Part shown: piece after piece, positions 1-8,129 of the stretch | Layout of the letters: each line of letters opens with the position of its first letter | Position numbering within the stretch: the stretch's first letter is position 1 | Assembly: GCA_963519305.1 (NCBI GenBank) | Contig: CAUQMS010000006.1 | Span: 1-64,000, forward strand | Direction of reading: 5' to 3' | Source of the DNA: Ewingella sp963519305 | GTDB lineage: Bacteria > Pseudomonadota > Gammaproteobacteria > Enterobacterales > Enterobacteriaceae | DNA: 64,000 nt | Notes under the pieces: model-generated | What the model saw: only the letters and a program-made list of their open reading frames with translations | Database searches by the model: none | What the model was told of the DNA's origin: nothing | Position numbers and translations under genes: made by a program

Positions 1-20
1 GTGTGGTGATCTGATCCTGA

Positions 21-497
21 CTTCGGCCAAAAGTTCGATTTATTCAACAAAGCCGCTTCTCATTAGAAGTCGGGCAGAAGTTTAGCCTGAATCAGCCGGG
101 TAATGGTTTCTATATTGAACCTCAGGTACAGCTCTCCTATAGTCATCAAAAGAGTGCCCGTATGACTTCGGATAACGGACTGAATATCGATTTAGATGGT
201 TACGATTCTAAATTAGCCCGTACCAGCGCCATTGTAGGTTATGAACTGAATTCTGGTGCTACGGTGGTGAATGCGTATCTGAAGACTGGCTATGTGCATG
301 AGTTTGATGGTGATGTCAATTATCACTTGAACGGTTCTAACGAACAGCACACTTTTAAAGGTGGTTGGTGGAATAATGGTATTGGCGTTAGCGCTCAGAT
401 CAACAAGCAGCACACACTGTATATAGATGTTGATAGTGCGGCCGGTAACAAATTCGATCAGAGACAGATTAATGGCGGTTATCGTTTTAGTTTCTAA
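21..497 (+). pseudogene. 3' remnant of an autotransporter (beta-barrel end)
   Basis: Only the C-terminal part of a type V autotransporter outer-membrane barrel is left. The reading frame is open from about position 21 and translates into alternating polar/aromatic strands. It contains SLEVGQKFSL and YIEPQVQLSYS, which are typical of the last barrel strands, and it ends in GYRFSF with a terminal aromatic residue as outer-membrane barrels require. In-frame stops at 12-14 and 18-20 lie just upstream, and the only in-frame ATG (162) is in the middle of the barrel, so this cannot be an intact gene. The passenger domain and signal peptide are missing or outside the window in another frame. It sits 280 bases from tRNA-Arg, which fits decay of an island edge. 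A sequencing frameshift near position 20 is an alternative explanation. Confidence 0.75.
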
Positions 498-777
498 GGA
501 CTAAATTGATAAGTGCAAGCTTTAAATGGGCGTTGGTTTGTAACCTGCGCCACTCTTCTTTACGTGGGGTCAGTTTGAATAACGCGACTTTTTGTCATTG
601 TTCATTTTGCCTTAGTTCGACGGGTACAAAATGCATCGAACCGATTATACCCGTATTTATACCCGAGAAAAAATGGGCTGTAGTGGGTTTTCGGGGGACT
701 GAATGGGACGTTACTTTAGTTTTAATTAATGATTTATATGGGTTTTTTACTTGGTGGGATGTGCTGGAATGTCGTAT
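498..777. other. Non-coding stretch between autotransporter remnant and tRNA-Arg, with short repeats
   Basis: No convincing gene is present; the one frame that stays open reads through into the antisense of the tRNA. The stretch is AT-rich compared with the core genes. It contains TTATACCCG at 645-653 and again at 657-665 (12-base period), and an inverted related copy CGGGTACAA at 621-629. Short repeats of this kind next to a tRNA 3' end resemble arm-type binding sites of tyrosine integrases. No integrase gene is present, so that role is inference. Confidence 0.35.
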
Positions 778-852
778 TGGTGTCCCCTACAGGAATCGAA
801 CCTGTAACTAGCCCTTAGGAGGGGCTTGTTATATCCGTTTAACTAAGGAGAC
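778..852 (-). tRNA. argW: tRNA-Arg (anticodon CCU)
   Basis: Reading the minus strand gives a full cloverleaf that starts GTCTCCTTAG and ends with an encoded CCA. The seven-pair acceptor stem contains two G-U pairs. The anticodon loop is CTCCTAA (anticodon CCT, at 817-819 on the plus strand), flanked by the AGCCC/GGGCT stem, and the T arm carries GGTTCGATTCC. It differs only in a few stem bases from E. coli argW and lies beside yfdC as in E. coli. The 3' end points toward the degraded autotransporter region, the side where prophages and islands integrate at this locus. Confidence 0.96.
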
Positions 853-878
853 ACGGACGGTGTTGAAACCGCCCGCGT

Positions 879-884
879 AGTATA
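879..884 (-). promoter_or_regulatory. -10 box of the tRNA-Arg promoter
   Basis: On the minus strand TATACT stands about 27 bases upstream of the mature tRNA. It is followed by a GC-rich discriminator (ACGCGGGCGG), as is usual for stable-RNA promoters under stringent control. No good -35 hexamer is visible at 16-18 bases, so only the -10 element is called. Confidence 0.5.
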
Positions 885-941
885 CTCGTTTTTGTCACAA
901 TAATAAGATGTTAGCCGGTCGTTTGGTTGTTTGGTCGCCAG

Positions 942-1862
942 TTAGAGGGCTTTATTATCGCTTTTTTGTGACTTCTTCGCGTTTTGTTTGCTCTTCGCCT
1001 TGTTCTGGTTGCTCATGTCATTGCGGATCTGCGCGTGGCTTATCAGCGCGAAAATGAAAGTACCGCCGATGATATTCCCGGCGAGCGTCGGCAGGGCGAA
1101 GGGCCAGAAGAATTCGTACCAGGGGATAACCCCCGTGAATACCAGATACAAGATCTCTACCGAACCGACCACAATATGGGTCAGATCTGCGATAGCGACC
1201 AGATAAGTCATCAGCATGATCACCCAGATTTTTGCCGTACCCGCCGACGGCAGCATCCAGACCATGGTGGCAATCAGCCAGCCGGAAATAATGCCGCTGA
1301 CAAACATCGCGGTTGGGGTTTTCTCCATGACTTTTAAGCTGATGACGCGGAAGGCGGAATCGGTATCGGCATCAAAGAAGGGCACCAGATGAAACGCCAG
1401 TGCCGCACAGGCGCAGCCAATCAGGTTACCTGCCAGCACCACGCCCCATAACCGCAGCAGAATAAGGTGATTTTTCAGCGTAGGTTTATGCATCACTGGC
1501 AGGACGGCAGTGACGGTGTTTTCGGTAAACAGCTGCTGACGCGCCATGATCACGATGATAAAACCTGCGGTATAACCGATGTTCTCAATAAAGAAGCGCT
1601 CCGGCGTGTCGGGAAGGCGGGCGTGCAGGATCCCTTTGACCATTAATGAGGCGCTGATCGACAGCCCCGCCGCAATCGCCGACCACATCAGCGCCAACCC
1701 GTCACGCTCCAGCTCCTTCTCACCCTCAAGGCGGATCTGCTCATGAATAGCCGCCGCGGGCGAGGGCAGATTCTCTTCATCCACTTCAATCTCAGTTCCC
1801 TGCGTGTGCTCTTCGCTGTCGACATCAACGCCGGACGTTTTGTGTTTATTTTCCTGCTTCAT
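942..1862 (-). CDS. yfdC: FNT-family inner-membrane channel protein YfdC
   Basis: This 306-residue protein belongs to the formate/nitrite transporter (FNT) family. A charged, acidic N-terminal tail of about 50 residues is followed by hydrophobic segments consistent with six membrane helices. A basic Lys/Asn-rich C-terminal tail (KAKSKQNAKKSQK) follows. The substrate of the YfdC branch is not established. Length and position beside tRNA-Arg(CCU) match E. coli yfdC. The ATG start gives the N-terminus MKQENKHK. The gene is transcribed alone, divergently from ccmA. Confidence 0.88.
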   Translation of the reverse strand: MKQENKHKTSGVDVDSEEHTQGTEIEVDEENLPSPAAAIHEQIRLEGEKELERDGLALMWSAIAAGLSISASLMVKGILHARLPDTPERFFIENIGYTAGFIIVIMARQQLFTENTVTAVLPVMHKPTLKNHLILLRLWGVVLAGNLIGCACAALAFHLVPFFDADTDSAFRVISLKVMEKTPTAMFVSGIISGWLIATMVWMLPSAGTAKIWVIMLMTYLVAIADLTHIVVGSVEILYLVFTGVIPWYEFFWPFALPTLAGNIIGGTFIFALISHAQIRNDMSNQNKAKSKQNAKKSQKSDNKAL

Positions 1863-2111
1863 AAGCCGTTCCCGCTCTGGTCTGATAAAGGTTGCCGTTT
1901 AAGCATAGATGAGGCACCACGCAGACGCTGCTGGAACTGTCTGCATCTTCCCAATAAGTAACAAGATTTTTACTTCTGTACCGCGTGGAACATATTCCCG
2001 CAATTATGCTGCATTTTAACGGTTTGGCGGCAGTAAACTCTGAACCGCAGGCTGCGACGCGCGGGATGCTTATGATATGATGCGCACTGATGAAATTTAC
2101 GGGATGCCCCC

Positions 2112-2741
2112 ATGTTTAAAGCCCTTAACCTCAGTTGTGTTCGCGATGAGCGGACCCTGTTTAGTGGCTTAAGTTTCACCATCAAACCTGGTGAAATGGT
2201 GCAAGTTGAAGGACAGAACGGGGCGGGTAAAACCAGCCTATTGCGGATTCTGGCCGGGCTGTCGTCGCCGGATGCCGGCGAAGTCCGCTGGCAGGGCGAA
2301 AATACCCGCCGTCAGCGCGATGTTTTTCAACAGCAATTACTGTTTCTTGGCCATCAGCCAGGCATCAAATCTGTTCTGACCGCGTATGAAAATCTGGCTT
2401 TCTATCAGTCCGTTGACGGTAAAACCGACGCCGACGCCATTTATCAGGCGCTGGAAAATGTCGGTTTACTGGGCTATGAAGATGTCACGGTGGCGCAGAT
2501 GTCTGCCGGGCAGCAACGGCGCGTGGCGCTGGCGCGCCTGTGGCTGACCCGCGCCACACTGTGGATCCTTGATGAGCCGCTGACCGCCATCGACAAGCAG
2601 GGCGTGGCGACGCTGATTGCGCTGTTTGAAACGCACGCCAGCCGTGGCGGCATGGTGTTGCTGACCACGCATCAGGATTTACAGGGCATGAACCGCGACG
2701 TGCGCAAACTCCGTCTGACAAGTGAGCCTCATGTTTATTAA
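2112..2741 (+). CDS. ccmA: Cytochrome c biogenesis ATP-binding protein CcmA
   Basis: CcmA is the ATPase of the CcmABCD complex, which releases holo-CcmE from CcmC in system I cytochrome c maturation. Visible motifs are the Walker A loop GQNGAGKTS (residues 34-42), the ABC signature SAGQQRR (about 131) and the Walker B segment LWILDEP. At 209 residues it has the normal family length. It is the first gene of a nine-gene operon, and the end of its coding region overlaps the start of ccmB. A TATGAT box near 2076-2081 is a possible -10 element, but no convincing -35 is visible. Confidence 0.97.
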   Translation: MFKALNLSCVRDERTLFSGLSFTIKPGEMVQVEGQNGAGKTSLLRILAGLSSPDAGEVRWQGENTRRQRDVFQQQLLFLGHQPGIKSVLTAYENLAFYQSVDGKTDADAIYQALENVGLLGYEDVTVAQMSAGQQRRVALARLWLTRATLWILDEPLTAIDKQGVATLIALFETHASRGGMVLLTTHQDLQGMNRDVRKLRLTSEPHVY

Positions 2742-3390
2742 AATCCTGCGCCGCGAGTTGAAAATTGCCTTTCGTAACAGTGCGGAAATTATAAATCCGC
2801 TGTGGTTTTTTATTATCGTGATCACACTGTTTCCGCTGGGTCTGGGGCCTGAACCGCAGCTGCTGGCGCGCATTGCCCCTGGCATTGTCTGGGTAGCGGC
2901 ACTGCTAGCCTCGCTGCTGTCGCTGGAAAGACTGTTTCGTGATGACTATCTGGATGGCACGCTGGAACAGTTGCTGTTACTGCCTGCGCCGTTGTCACTC
3001 ACGGTGCTGGGGAAAGTCTGTGCTCACTGGGTCGTGACCGGTTTACCGTTGCTGATCCTATCGCCTGTGATCGCCATGCTGCTCTCGCTGGACTTTGCCA
3101 CCTGGAAAGCGGTGGCGCTGACATTACTGCTGGGCACGCCGACGCTGAGCTTTATCGGTGCGATTGGCGTGGCGCTGACCGTGGGGCTGCGTAAAGGCGG
3201 GGTGTTACTCAGCCTGCTGGTGCTGCCGCTCTATATTCCGGTGCTGATTTTTGCCACCGGGGCGATAGATGCTGCGTCGATGAGTATGCCGATTGGCGGC
3301 TATCTGGCCATCCTCGGAGCGATGCTGGCAGGGAGCGCGACTTTGGCGCCTTTTGCCACGGCGGCCGCGCTGAGAGTCAGCGTTCACTAA
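2731..3390 (+). CDS. ccmB: Heme export/cytochrome c biogenesis permease CcmB
   Basis: CcmB is the membrane subunit that pairs with CcmA. The 219-residue protein is almost entirely hydrophobic, with six predicted membrane segments, and contains the conserved NPLWFF and GPEPQLLARIAPG stretches near the N-terminus. The ATG at 2731 was chosen over an upstream in-frame GTG (2722) because it matches the family N-terminus (MFxxI.RxEL). This start overlaps ccmA by 11 bases, which suggests translational coupling. Confidence 0.95.
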   Translation: MFIKILRRELKIAFRNSAEIINPLWFFIIVITLFPLGLGPEPQLLARIAPGIVWVAALLASLLSLERLFRDDYLDGTLEQLLLLPAPLSLTVLGKVCAHWVVTGLPLLILSPVIAMLLSLDFATWKAVALTLLLGTPTLSFIGAIGVALTVGLRKGGVLLSLLVLPLYIPVLIFATGAIDAASMSMPIGGYLAILGAMLAGSATLAPFATAAALRVSVH

Positions 3391-3574
3391 AATATTTACC
3401 TGTCGTTACAAAACGGCAGAAAAAGCGCAACCTTTGACTAACATCACACTTCCCTATAGGGAACAATAGAGCGATGCCCATAAGTGCGGATGATCTGACA
3501 TCAGACCGCGCAAGAGCCCACTGAGGTTTCACGGCATACCACACAGTGTAATTTTAGAGTGAGCAACGATAACA
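3391..3574 (+). other. 184-base gap inside the ccm operon
   Basis: This gap separates ccmB and ccmC, while all later ccm genes overlap by one to four bases. No gene is seen. TTGACT at 3434-3439 and TATAGG at 3455-3460 could form a weak internal promoter with a short 15-base spacer. The bases just before the ccmC ATG (GTGAGCAACGATAACA) have no strong ribosome binding site. Confidence 0.3.
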
Positions 3575-4309
3575 ATGTGGAAATGGTTACATCAACTCGC
3601 GCGGCCTGAACGGCTTTACCATGTCTGCGGCCGCTTTATCCCGTGGCTCGGCATCATCGGTATTGCCTGTCTGCTGATTGGCTGGGTCTGGGGCTTCGGT
3701 TATGCGCCGCCGGATTACCAACAGGGTAACAGCTACCGCATCATGTATATTCACGTCCCGGCGGCTATCTGGTCGATGGGGATCTACAGCGCAATGGCGA
3801 TTGCGGCCTTTATCGGGCTGGTCTGGCAGATGAAAATGTCCGATCTGGCGTTGGCGGCCATGGCGCCGGTCGGCGCGGTCTTCACCTTTATTGCACTGGT
3901 CACCGGTTCCGCCTGGGGTAAACCGATGTGGGGTACCTGGTGGGTATGGGATGCGCGGCTGACGTCGGAACTGGTATTGCTGTTTCTCTATCTCGGCGCG
4001 ATTGCGCTCTATAACGCTTTCGAAGACCGCCGTCTGGCGGGGCGTGCGGCGAGTATTCTGGTACTGGTCGGTGTGGTAAATATTCCCATCATTCACTATT
4101 CGGTGGAGTGGTGGAATACGCTGCATCAGGGTTCGACCAATATGCAGCAATCTATCGACCCGAGTATGCGTTATCCGCTGCGCTGGGCCATCTTCGGCTA
4201 CCTGTTCTTCTTTATCACCCTGACGCTAATGCGTCTGCGAAACCTGATCTTGCATCAGGAGCGCCTGCGTCCGTGGGTGGCTGCATTGGTTAATAAGGAG
4301 CACCGCTGA
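3575..4309 (+). CDS. ccmC: Heme handling membrane protein CcmC
   Basis: CcmC presents heme to the chaperone CcmE on the periplasmic face. The 244-residue protein has six membrane segments and the tryptophan-rich WWD motif (WGTWWVWDARLTSE, about residues 121-134). The conserved flanking histidines are in IMYIHVPAA and IIHYSVEWW. Its stop codon overlaps the start of ccmD (ATGA). Confidence 0.97.
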   Translation: MWKWLHQLARPERLYHVCGRFIPWLGIIGIACLLIGWVWGFGYAPPDYQQGNSYRIMYIHVPAAIWSMGIYSAMAIAAFIGLVWQMKMSDLALAAMAPVGAVFTFIALVTGSAWGKPMWGTWWVWDARLTSELVLLFLYLGAIALYNAFEDRRLAGRAASILVLVGVVNIPIIHYSVEWWNTLHQGSTNMQQSIDPSMRYPLRWAIFGYLFFFITLTLMRLRNLILHQERLRPWVAALVNKEHR

Positions 4310-4587
4310 TGAACGCCGCATTTTCCAGCTGGCAGGCCTTTTTTAACATGGGCGGCTACGCTTTCTATGTCTGGCTGTCTGTTGCCGCTACCCTGATCTC
4401 CCTCATTGCGCTGGTGGCGCATACGTTCTGGCAGCGCAGGCATATTCTTGCCGATGTGCGCCGTCGCCAGGCACGCGAAAAACGCATTATACAGTCAAAT
4501 ATTGAGGCGAAAAAACGCCAGGGCGCAGCGGGTGAGAAAAGCCCTGCGCCAGTGAAACCGGACCTGTCCGGGGAGAAGTCATTGTGA
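4309..4587 (+). CDS. ccmD: Small heme exporter subunit CcmD
   Basis: CcmD is a small single-span protein that holds the CcmABC-CcmE complex together. It has an N-terminal MNAAFSSWQAFFNMGGYAFY segment, one membrane helix (about residues 21-40) and a basic cytoplasmic tail. At 92 residues it is longer than the roughly 69-residue E. coli protein; the extra length is a Lys/Arg/Pro-rich C-terminus. It overlaps ccmC at its start and ccmE at its end. Confidence 0.9.
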   Translation: MNAAFSSWQAFFNMGGYAFYVWLSVAATLISLIALVAHTFWQRRHILADVRRRQAREKRIIQSNIEAKKRQGAAGEKSPAPVKPDLSGEKSL

Positions 4588-5078
4588 ATCCACGTCGTAA
4601 AAAACGCCTCTCGCTGGCACTGGTGGTGCTGGTCGGGCTGGGGCTGAGCATTTCGCTGGTGATGTACGCGCTGCGCTCGAATATTGATCTGTTCTATACG
4701 CCCAGTGAGATCTTGCAGGGGAAAGGGGAAAACCACGAGATGCCTTTCGTCGGTCAGCGCCTGCGCATTGGTGGCATGGTGATGCCCGGTTCCGTGAAGC
4801 GTGATCCGAAAAGTCTACAGGTCAGTTTCAAAATATACGATGCGCGCGGGGCGATTGCCGTCACCTACAACGGCATTCTGCCGGATCTGTTCCGTGAAGG
4901 GCAGGGCGTGGTCGCACAGGGTGTGATGCAGGCCGACAACGTGGTCGATGCCAAACAAGTTCTGGCAAAACACGATGAAAAATATGTACCGCCGGAAGTG
5001 GAAGAAGCCATGAAAGACAATCACAAAGGGCCAGCGGAGAATTACGTTGGTAACACCAAAGGAAGCGACCACTCATGA
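4584..5078 (+). CDS. ccmE: Periplasmic heme chaperone CcmE
   Basis: CcmE binds heme covalently through a histidine and hands it to CcmF/CcmH. An N-terminal membrane anchor (about residues 8-28) precedes an OB-fold domain. The heme-binding motif HDEKY places the attachment histidine at residue 130, with Tyr134 as the expected axial ligand. The GTG start at 4584 overlaps the ccmD stop. Length (164 residues) is normal. Confidence 0.97.
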   Translation: MNPRRKKRLSLALVVLVGLGLSISLVMYALRSNIDLFYTPSEILQGKGENHEMPFVGQRLRIGGMVMPGSVKRDPKSLQVSFKIYDARGAIAVTYNGILPDLFREGQGVVAQGVMQADNVVDAKQVLAKHDEKYVPPEVEEAMKDNHKGPAENYVGNTKGSDHS

Positions 5079-7048
5079 TGCCGGAACTGGGAACCTTTTC
5101 ACTCTGTCTGGCTTTAGGTCTGGCAATTTTGCTGAGTATTTACCCGCAATGGGGCGCCGCGCGGCAGGATAGCCGCATGATGGCGATGGCCCGCCCGCTC
5201 TCCTACGGCATGTTCGCGACCATTACGCTGGCCTTTATTATTCTGGTTCACGCGTTCGTCGTGAACGATTTTACCGTGGCCTATGTCGCCAACAACTCTA
5301 ACACGCTTTTGCCGGTCTACTACCGCATGGCAGCCACCTGGGGCGCGCACGAAGGCTCCCTGCTGCTATGGGTGCTGCTGCTAAGCTGCTGGACGCTGGC
5401 CGTCGCGCTCTTTAGCCGTCAGATGCCGCAGGATGCCGTGGCCCGCGTTCTGGCGGTGATGGGGATGATCACCGCCGGATTCCTGGTGTTTATTCTGCTG
5501 ACGTCCAACCCGTTTATCCGCACCTTGCCGGGCTTCCCGGTGGACGGCAGTGACCTGAACCCTGTGTTGCAGGATATCGGGCTGATTTTCCATCCGCCGC
5601 TGCTTTATATGGGTTACGTCGGTTTCTCCGTAGCCTTTGCTTTTGCGATTGCCTCGCTGATGGCCGGACGGCTTGATACCGCCTGGGCGCGCTGGTCGCG
5701 TCCGTGGACGCAGGCCGCCTGGGTCTTTCTGACCATCGGCATTGTGCTGGGTTCCGCCTGGGCTTATTACGAACTGGGCTGGGGCGGCTGGTGGTTCTGG
5801 GATCCGGTCGAAAACGCCTCCTTTATGCCGTGGCTGGCGGGTACGGCGCTGATCCACTCGCTGGCGGTGACCGAAAAACGCGGGACTTTCAAGGCCTGGA
5901 CCGTATTGCTGGCGATCACCTGTTTCTCGCTCTGCCTGCTGGGGACTTTCCTGGTGCGCTCCGGCGTACTGGTGTCGGTGCACTCGTTCGCCTCAGATCC
6001 GGCGCGCGGCATGTTTATCCTCGCCTATCTGGTGATTGTTATCGGCGGTTCGCTGCTGCTGTATGCCATCAAAGGTAATTCGGTGCGCGCGCCGAGCCGC
6101 CATGAACTGCATTCGCGCGAAAGTTATCTGCTCGGCAACAACGTGTTGCTGATTGCCGCGATGCTGGTGGTGCTGCTCGGTACGCTGCTGCCGCTGATCC
6201 ACAAGCAGCTCGGCATGGGCAGTATTTCCATCGGCGAACCTTTCTTTAATACGATGTTTACCTGGCTGATGGCACCGCTGGCGCTGCTGCTGGGCATTGG
6301 CCCGCTGGTGCGCTGGCGTCGTGATGAGCCAAGCAAACTGTGGCGCCGGTTGGGCGTCGCGCTGGTGGTGACGCTGCTGCTGTCGATTCTGCTGCCGTGG
6401 CTGTTGCAGGACAAAATCATCGGCATGACCGTGGTTGGCCTGCTGATGTCAGTGTGGGTGATTGTGCTGACGTTGATGGAACTACATGAACGTGCCACGC
6501 ACCGGCATACCTTCTGGCGCGGCCTGACGCATCTGTCGCGCAGCCACTGGGGCATGGTGCTCGGCCATCTCGGCGTGGCGGTGACGGTGATTGGTATTGC
6601 CTTCAGCCAGAATTACAGCGTCGAACGCGACGTGCGTATGAAAGCCGGCGACAGCGTAGATATTCACGATTACCACTTTGTCTTTCGCGACATGCGCGAC
6701 ATTCAGGGCTCAAACTATTCGGGTGGCGAAGCCAATATCGACGTGACGCGTAACGGTAAATTGGTGACCACGCTGCACGCGGAAAAACGCTACTACAGCG
6801 TGGCGCACACCATGATGACTGAAGCGGCCATCGACGGAAATCTGGCGCGCGATCTCTATGCGGCGCTGGGCGAAGAGATGGACGACGGCTCGTGGGCGGT
6901 GCGTCTGTATTACAAACCTTTCGTACGCTGGATCTGGTTGGGCGGCATCTTTATGGCGGTCGGCGGCATCTTCTGTATTCTCGATCCGCGTTACCGCATG
7001 AGTAAAAAGCTCAAGAAACAGGGCAAAACGGAGAGCGAAGAAGCATGA
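5075..7048 (+). CDS. ccmF: Heme lyase subunit CcmF
   Basis: CcmF is the large integral membrane component of the heme ligation complex. The 657-residue protein is polytopic and carries the WWD signature WGGWWFWDPVENASFMPW (about residues 236-253). The conserved histidines HPPLLY and LIHSLAVTE flank it. A large periplasmic domain lies near the C-terminus. Four-base ATGA overlaps with ccmE and ccmG show tight operon coupling. Confidence 0.97.
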   Translation: MMPELGTFSLCLALGLAILLSIYPQWGAARQDSRMMAMARPLSYGMFATITLAFIILVHAFVVNDFTVAYVANNSNTLLPVYYRMAATWGAHEGSLLLWVLLLSCWTLAVALFSRQMPQDAVARVLAVMGMITAGFLVFILLTSNPFIRTLPGFPVDGSDLNPVLQDIGLIFHPPLLYMGYVGFSVAFAFAIASLMAGRLDTAWARWSRPWTQAAWVFLTIGIVLGSAWAYYELGWGGWWFWDPVENASFMPWLAGTALIHSLAVTEKRGTFKAWTVLLAITCFSLCLLGTFLVRSGVLVSVHSFASDPARGMFILAYLVIVIGGSLLLYAIKGNSVRAPSRHELHSRESYLLGNNVLLIAAMLVVLLGTLLPLIHKQLGMGSISIGEPFFNTMFTWLMAPLALLLGIGPLVRWRRDEPSKLWRRLGVALVVTLLLSILLPWLLQDKIIGMTVVGLLMSVWVIVLTLMELHERATHRHTFWRGLTHLSRSHWGMVLGHLGVAVTVIGIAFSQNYSVERDVRMKAGDSVDIHDYHFVFRDMRDIQGSNYSGGEANIDVTRNGKLVTTLHAEKRYYSVAHTMMTEAAIDGNLARDLYAALGEEMDDGSWAVRLYYKPFVRWIWLGGIFMAVGGIFCILDPRYRMSKKLKKQGKTESEEA

Positions 7049-7596
7049 ACCGCAAACTCCTCTTTATTCCGTTAGTGCTGTTTCTGGCGCTGGCCGCCGC
7101 GTTGCTGGTGCAGCTGACCCGCAACGCCAACGGCGATGACCCGACGCTGCTCGAATCCGCGCTGATTGGCAAACCGGTACCGGTGTTCAAACTGGAATCT
7201 TTGTCTGAGCCGGGCAAAACCTATGATCAATCAGTGCTGCGCGACGGTAAACCTATTCTGCTTAATGTCTGGGCGACTTGGTGTCCGACCTGCCGTGCGG
7301 AGCATGAATATTTGAACACGCTGGCGGCCAAAGGTATCCGCGTGGTTGGCCTTAATTACAAAGACGACCGTCAGAAAGCCGTGAACTGGCTCAATACGCT
7401 GGGTAATCCTTACGCGCTGAGCCTGTATGACGGCGACGGTATGCTGGGGCTGGATCTTGGCGTATATGGCGCGCCGGAGACTTTCCTCATCGACGGGCAG
7501 GGCATCATCCGCTACCGCCATGCCGGTGATATGAATGATAAAGTGTGGCAAAAGGAAGTCCTGCCGCTGTACAAAAAGTATGGCGGTGATGCATGA
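7045..7596 (+). CDS. ccmG: Thiol:disulfide interchange protein CcmG (DsbE)
   Basis: CcmG is a membrane-anchored periplasmic thioredoxin-like reductant that keeps the apocytochrome CXXCH motif, and CcmH, reduced. An N-terminal anchor (residues 5-24) is followed by a thioredoxin fold with the active site WCPTC (Cys80 and Cys83) and the family segment GVYGAPETFLID. The length of 183 residues is normal. It overlaps ccmF and ccmH by four bases each. Confidence 0.97.
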   Translation: MNRKLLFIPLVLFLALAAALLVQLTRNANGDDPTLLESALIGKPVPVFKLESLSEPGKTYDQSVLRDGKPILLNVWATWCPTCRAEHEYLNTLAAKGIRVVGLNYKDDRQKAVNWLNTLGNPYALSLYDGDGMLGLDLGVYGAPETFLIDGQGIIRYRHAGDMNDKVWQKEVLPLYKKYGGDA

Positions 7597-8129
7597 AGAT
7601 TTTCCCGTCCCTGACTGCCCTTTTACTCGGAGGGTGCCTGAGCTTTGGCGCCTTCGCCGCGATTGATACCTATCAGTTCACGTCGGATGCGCAGGAGCAG
7701 CAATATCGTCAGATAACCGAACAGCTGCGCTGCCCGAAATGCCAGAACACCAGCATTGCAGCGTCAGATTCGATTATTGCTGCTGACATGCGCACCAAGG
7801 TTTATCAGCTGCTCAATGAAGGGCAGACGCGTGATCAAATCGTGCAATATATGGTGGCGCGCTACGGCAACTTTGTGACCTATGAACCGCCGGTGACGCC
7901 ATCGACCCTCATTCTGTGGCTCGGGCCGCTGCTGTTTGTGCTGATTGGTGCGACGGTGATTGTCATGCGCTCGCGGCGTCAGGGCGGCAGCGTCAGGGCT
8001 AAAAGTACGGCAAGCGTCGTGGCAGAAACCGAGATTTCACATTCAGAACTCTTAATAAAAGAACAACAGCGCCTGGCGCAGTTACTTACTGATGTAACGA
8101 AGAAAGAGAGCGGCGGGAAAGGATCATGA
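7593..8129 (+). CDS. ccmH: Cytochrome c maturation protein CcmH (thioredoxin-like part)
   Basis: CcmH is a periplasm-facing oxidoreductase with the LRCPKC motif (Cys47, Cys50) that receives apocytochrome thiols. A signal/anchor at residues 5-22 and a C-terminal helix (LILWLGPLLFVLIGATVIV) frame the domain. In E. coli, CcmH is a fused protein of about 350 residues that also contains the TPR domain. Here the gene stops after 178 residues and the TPR part is the separate next gene, as in Pseudomonas- and Yersinia-type operons. Confidence 0.95.
   Translation: MKIFPSLTALLLGGCLSFGAFAAIDTYQFTSDAQEQQYRQITEQLRCPKCQNTSIAASDSIIAADMRTKVYQLLNEGQTRDQIVQYMVARYGNFVTYEPPVTPSTLILWLGPLLFVLIGATVIVMRSRRQGGSVRAKSTASVVAETEISHSELLIKEQQRLAQLLTDVTKKESGGKGS

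Noticed and set aside
162..497. Reading frame starting with ATG at 162 as a small complete protein
   Set aside because: The same frame is open and barrel-like upstream to about position 21, so the ATG is internal to an autotransporter barrel and no signal peptide exists.
506..811. 101-codon frame on the plus strand
   Set aside because: It runs antisense into the tRNA and has no domain, no ribosome binding site and unusual composition.
5381..5983. 200-codon minus-strand frame inside ccmF
   Set aside because: It is an antisense shadow of a strongly conserved gene, rich in Gln/His/Arg as GC-rich antisense frames are.
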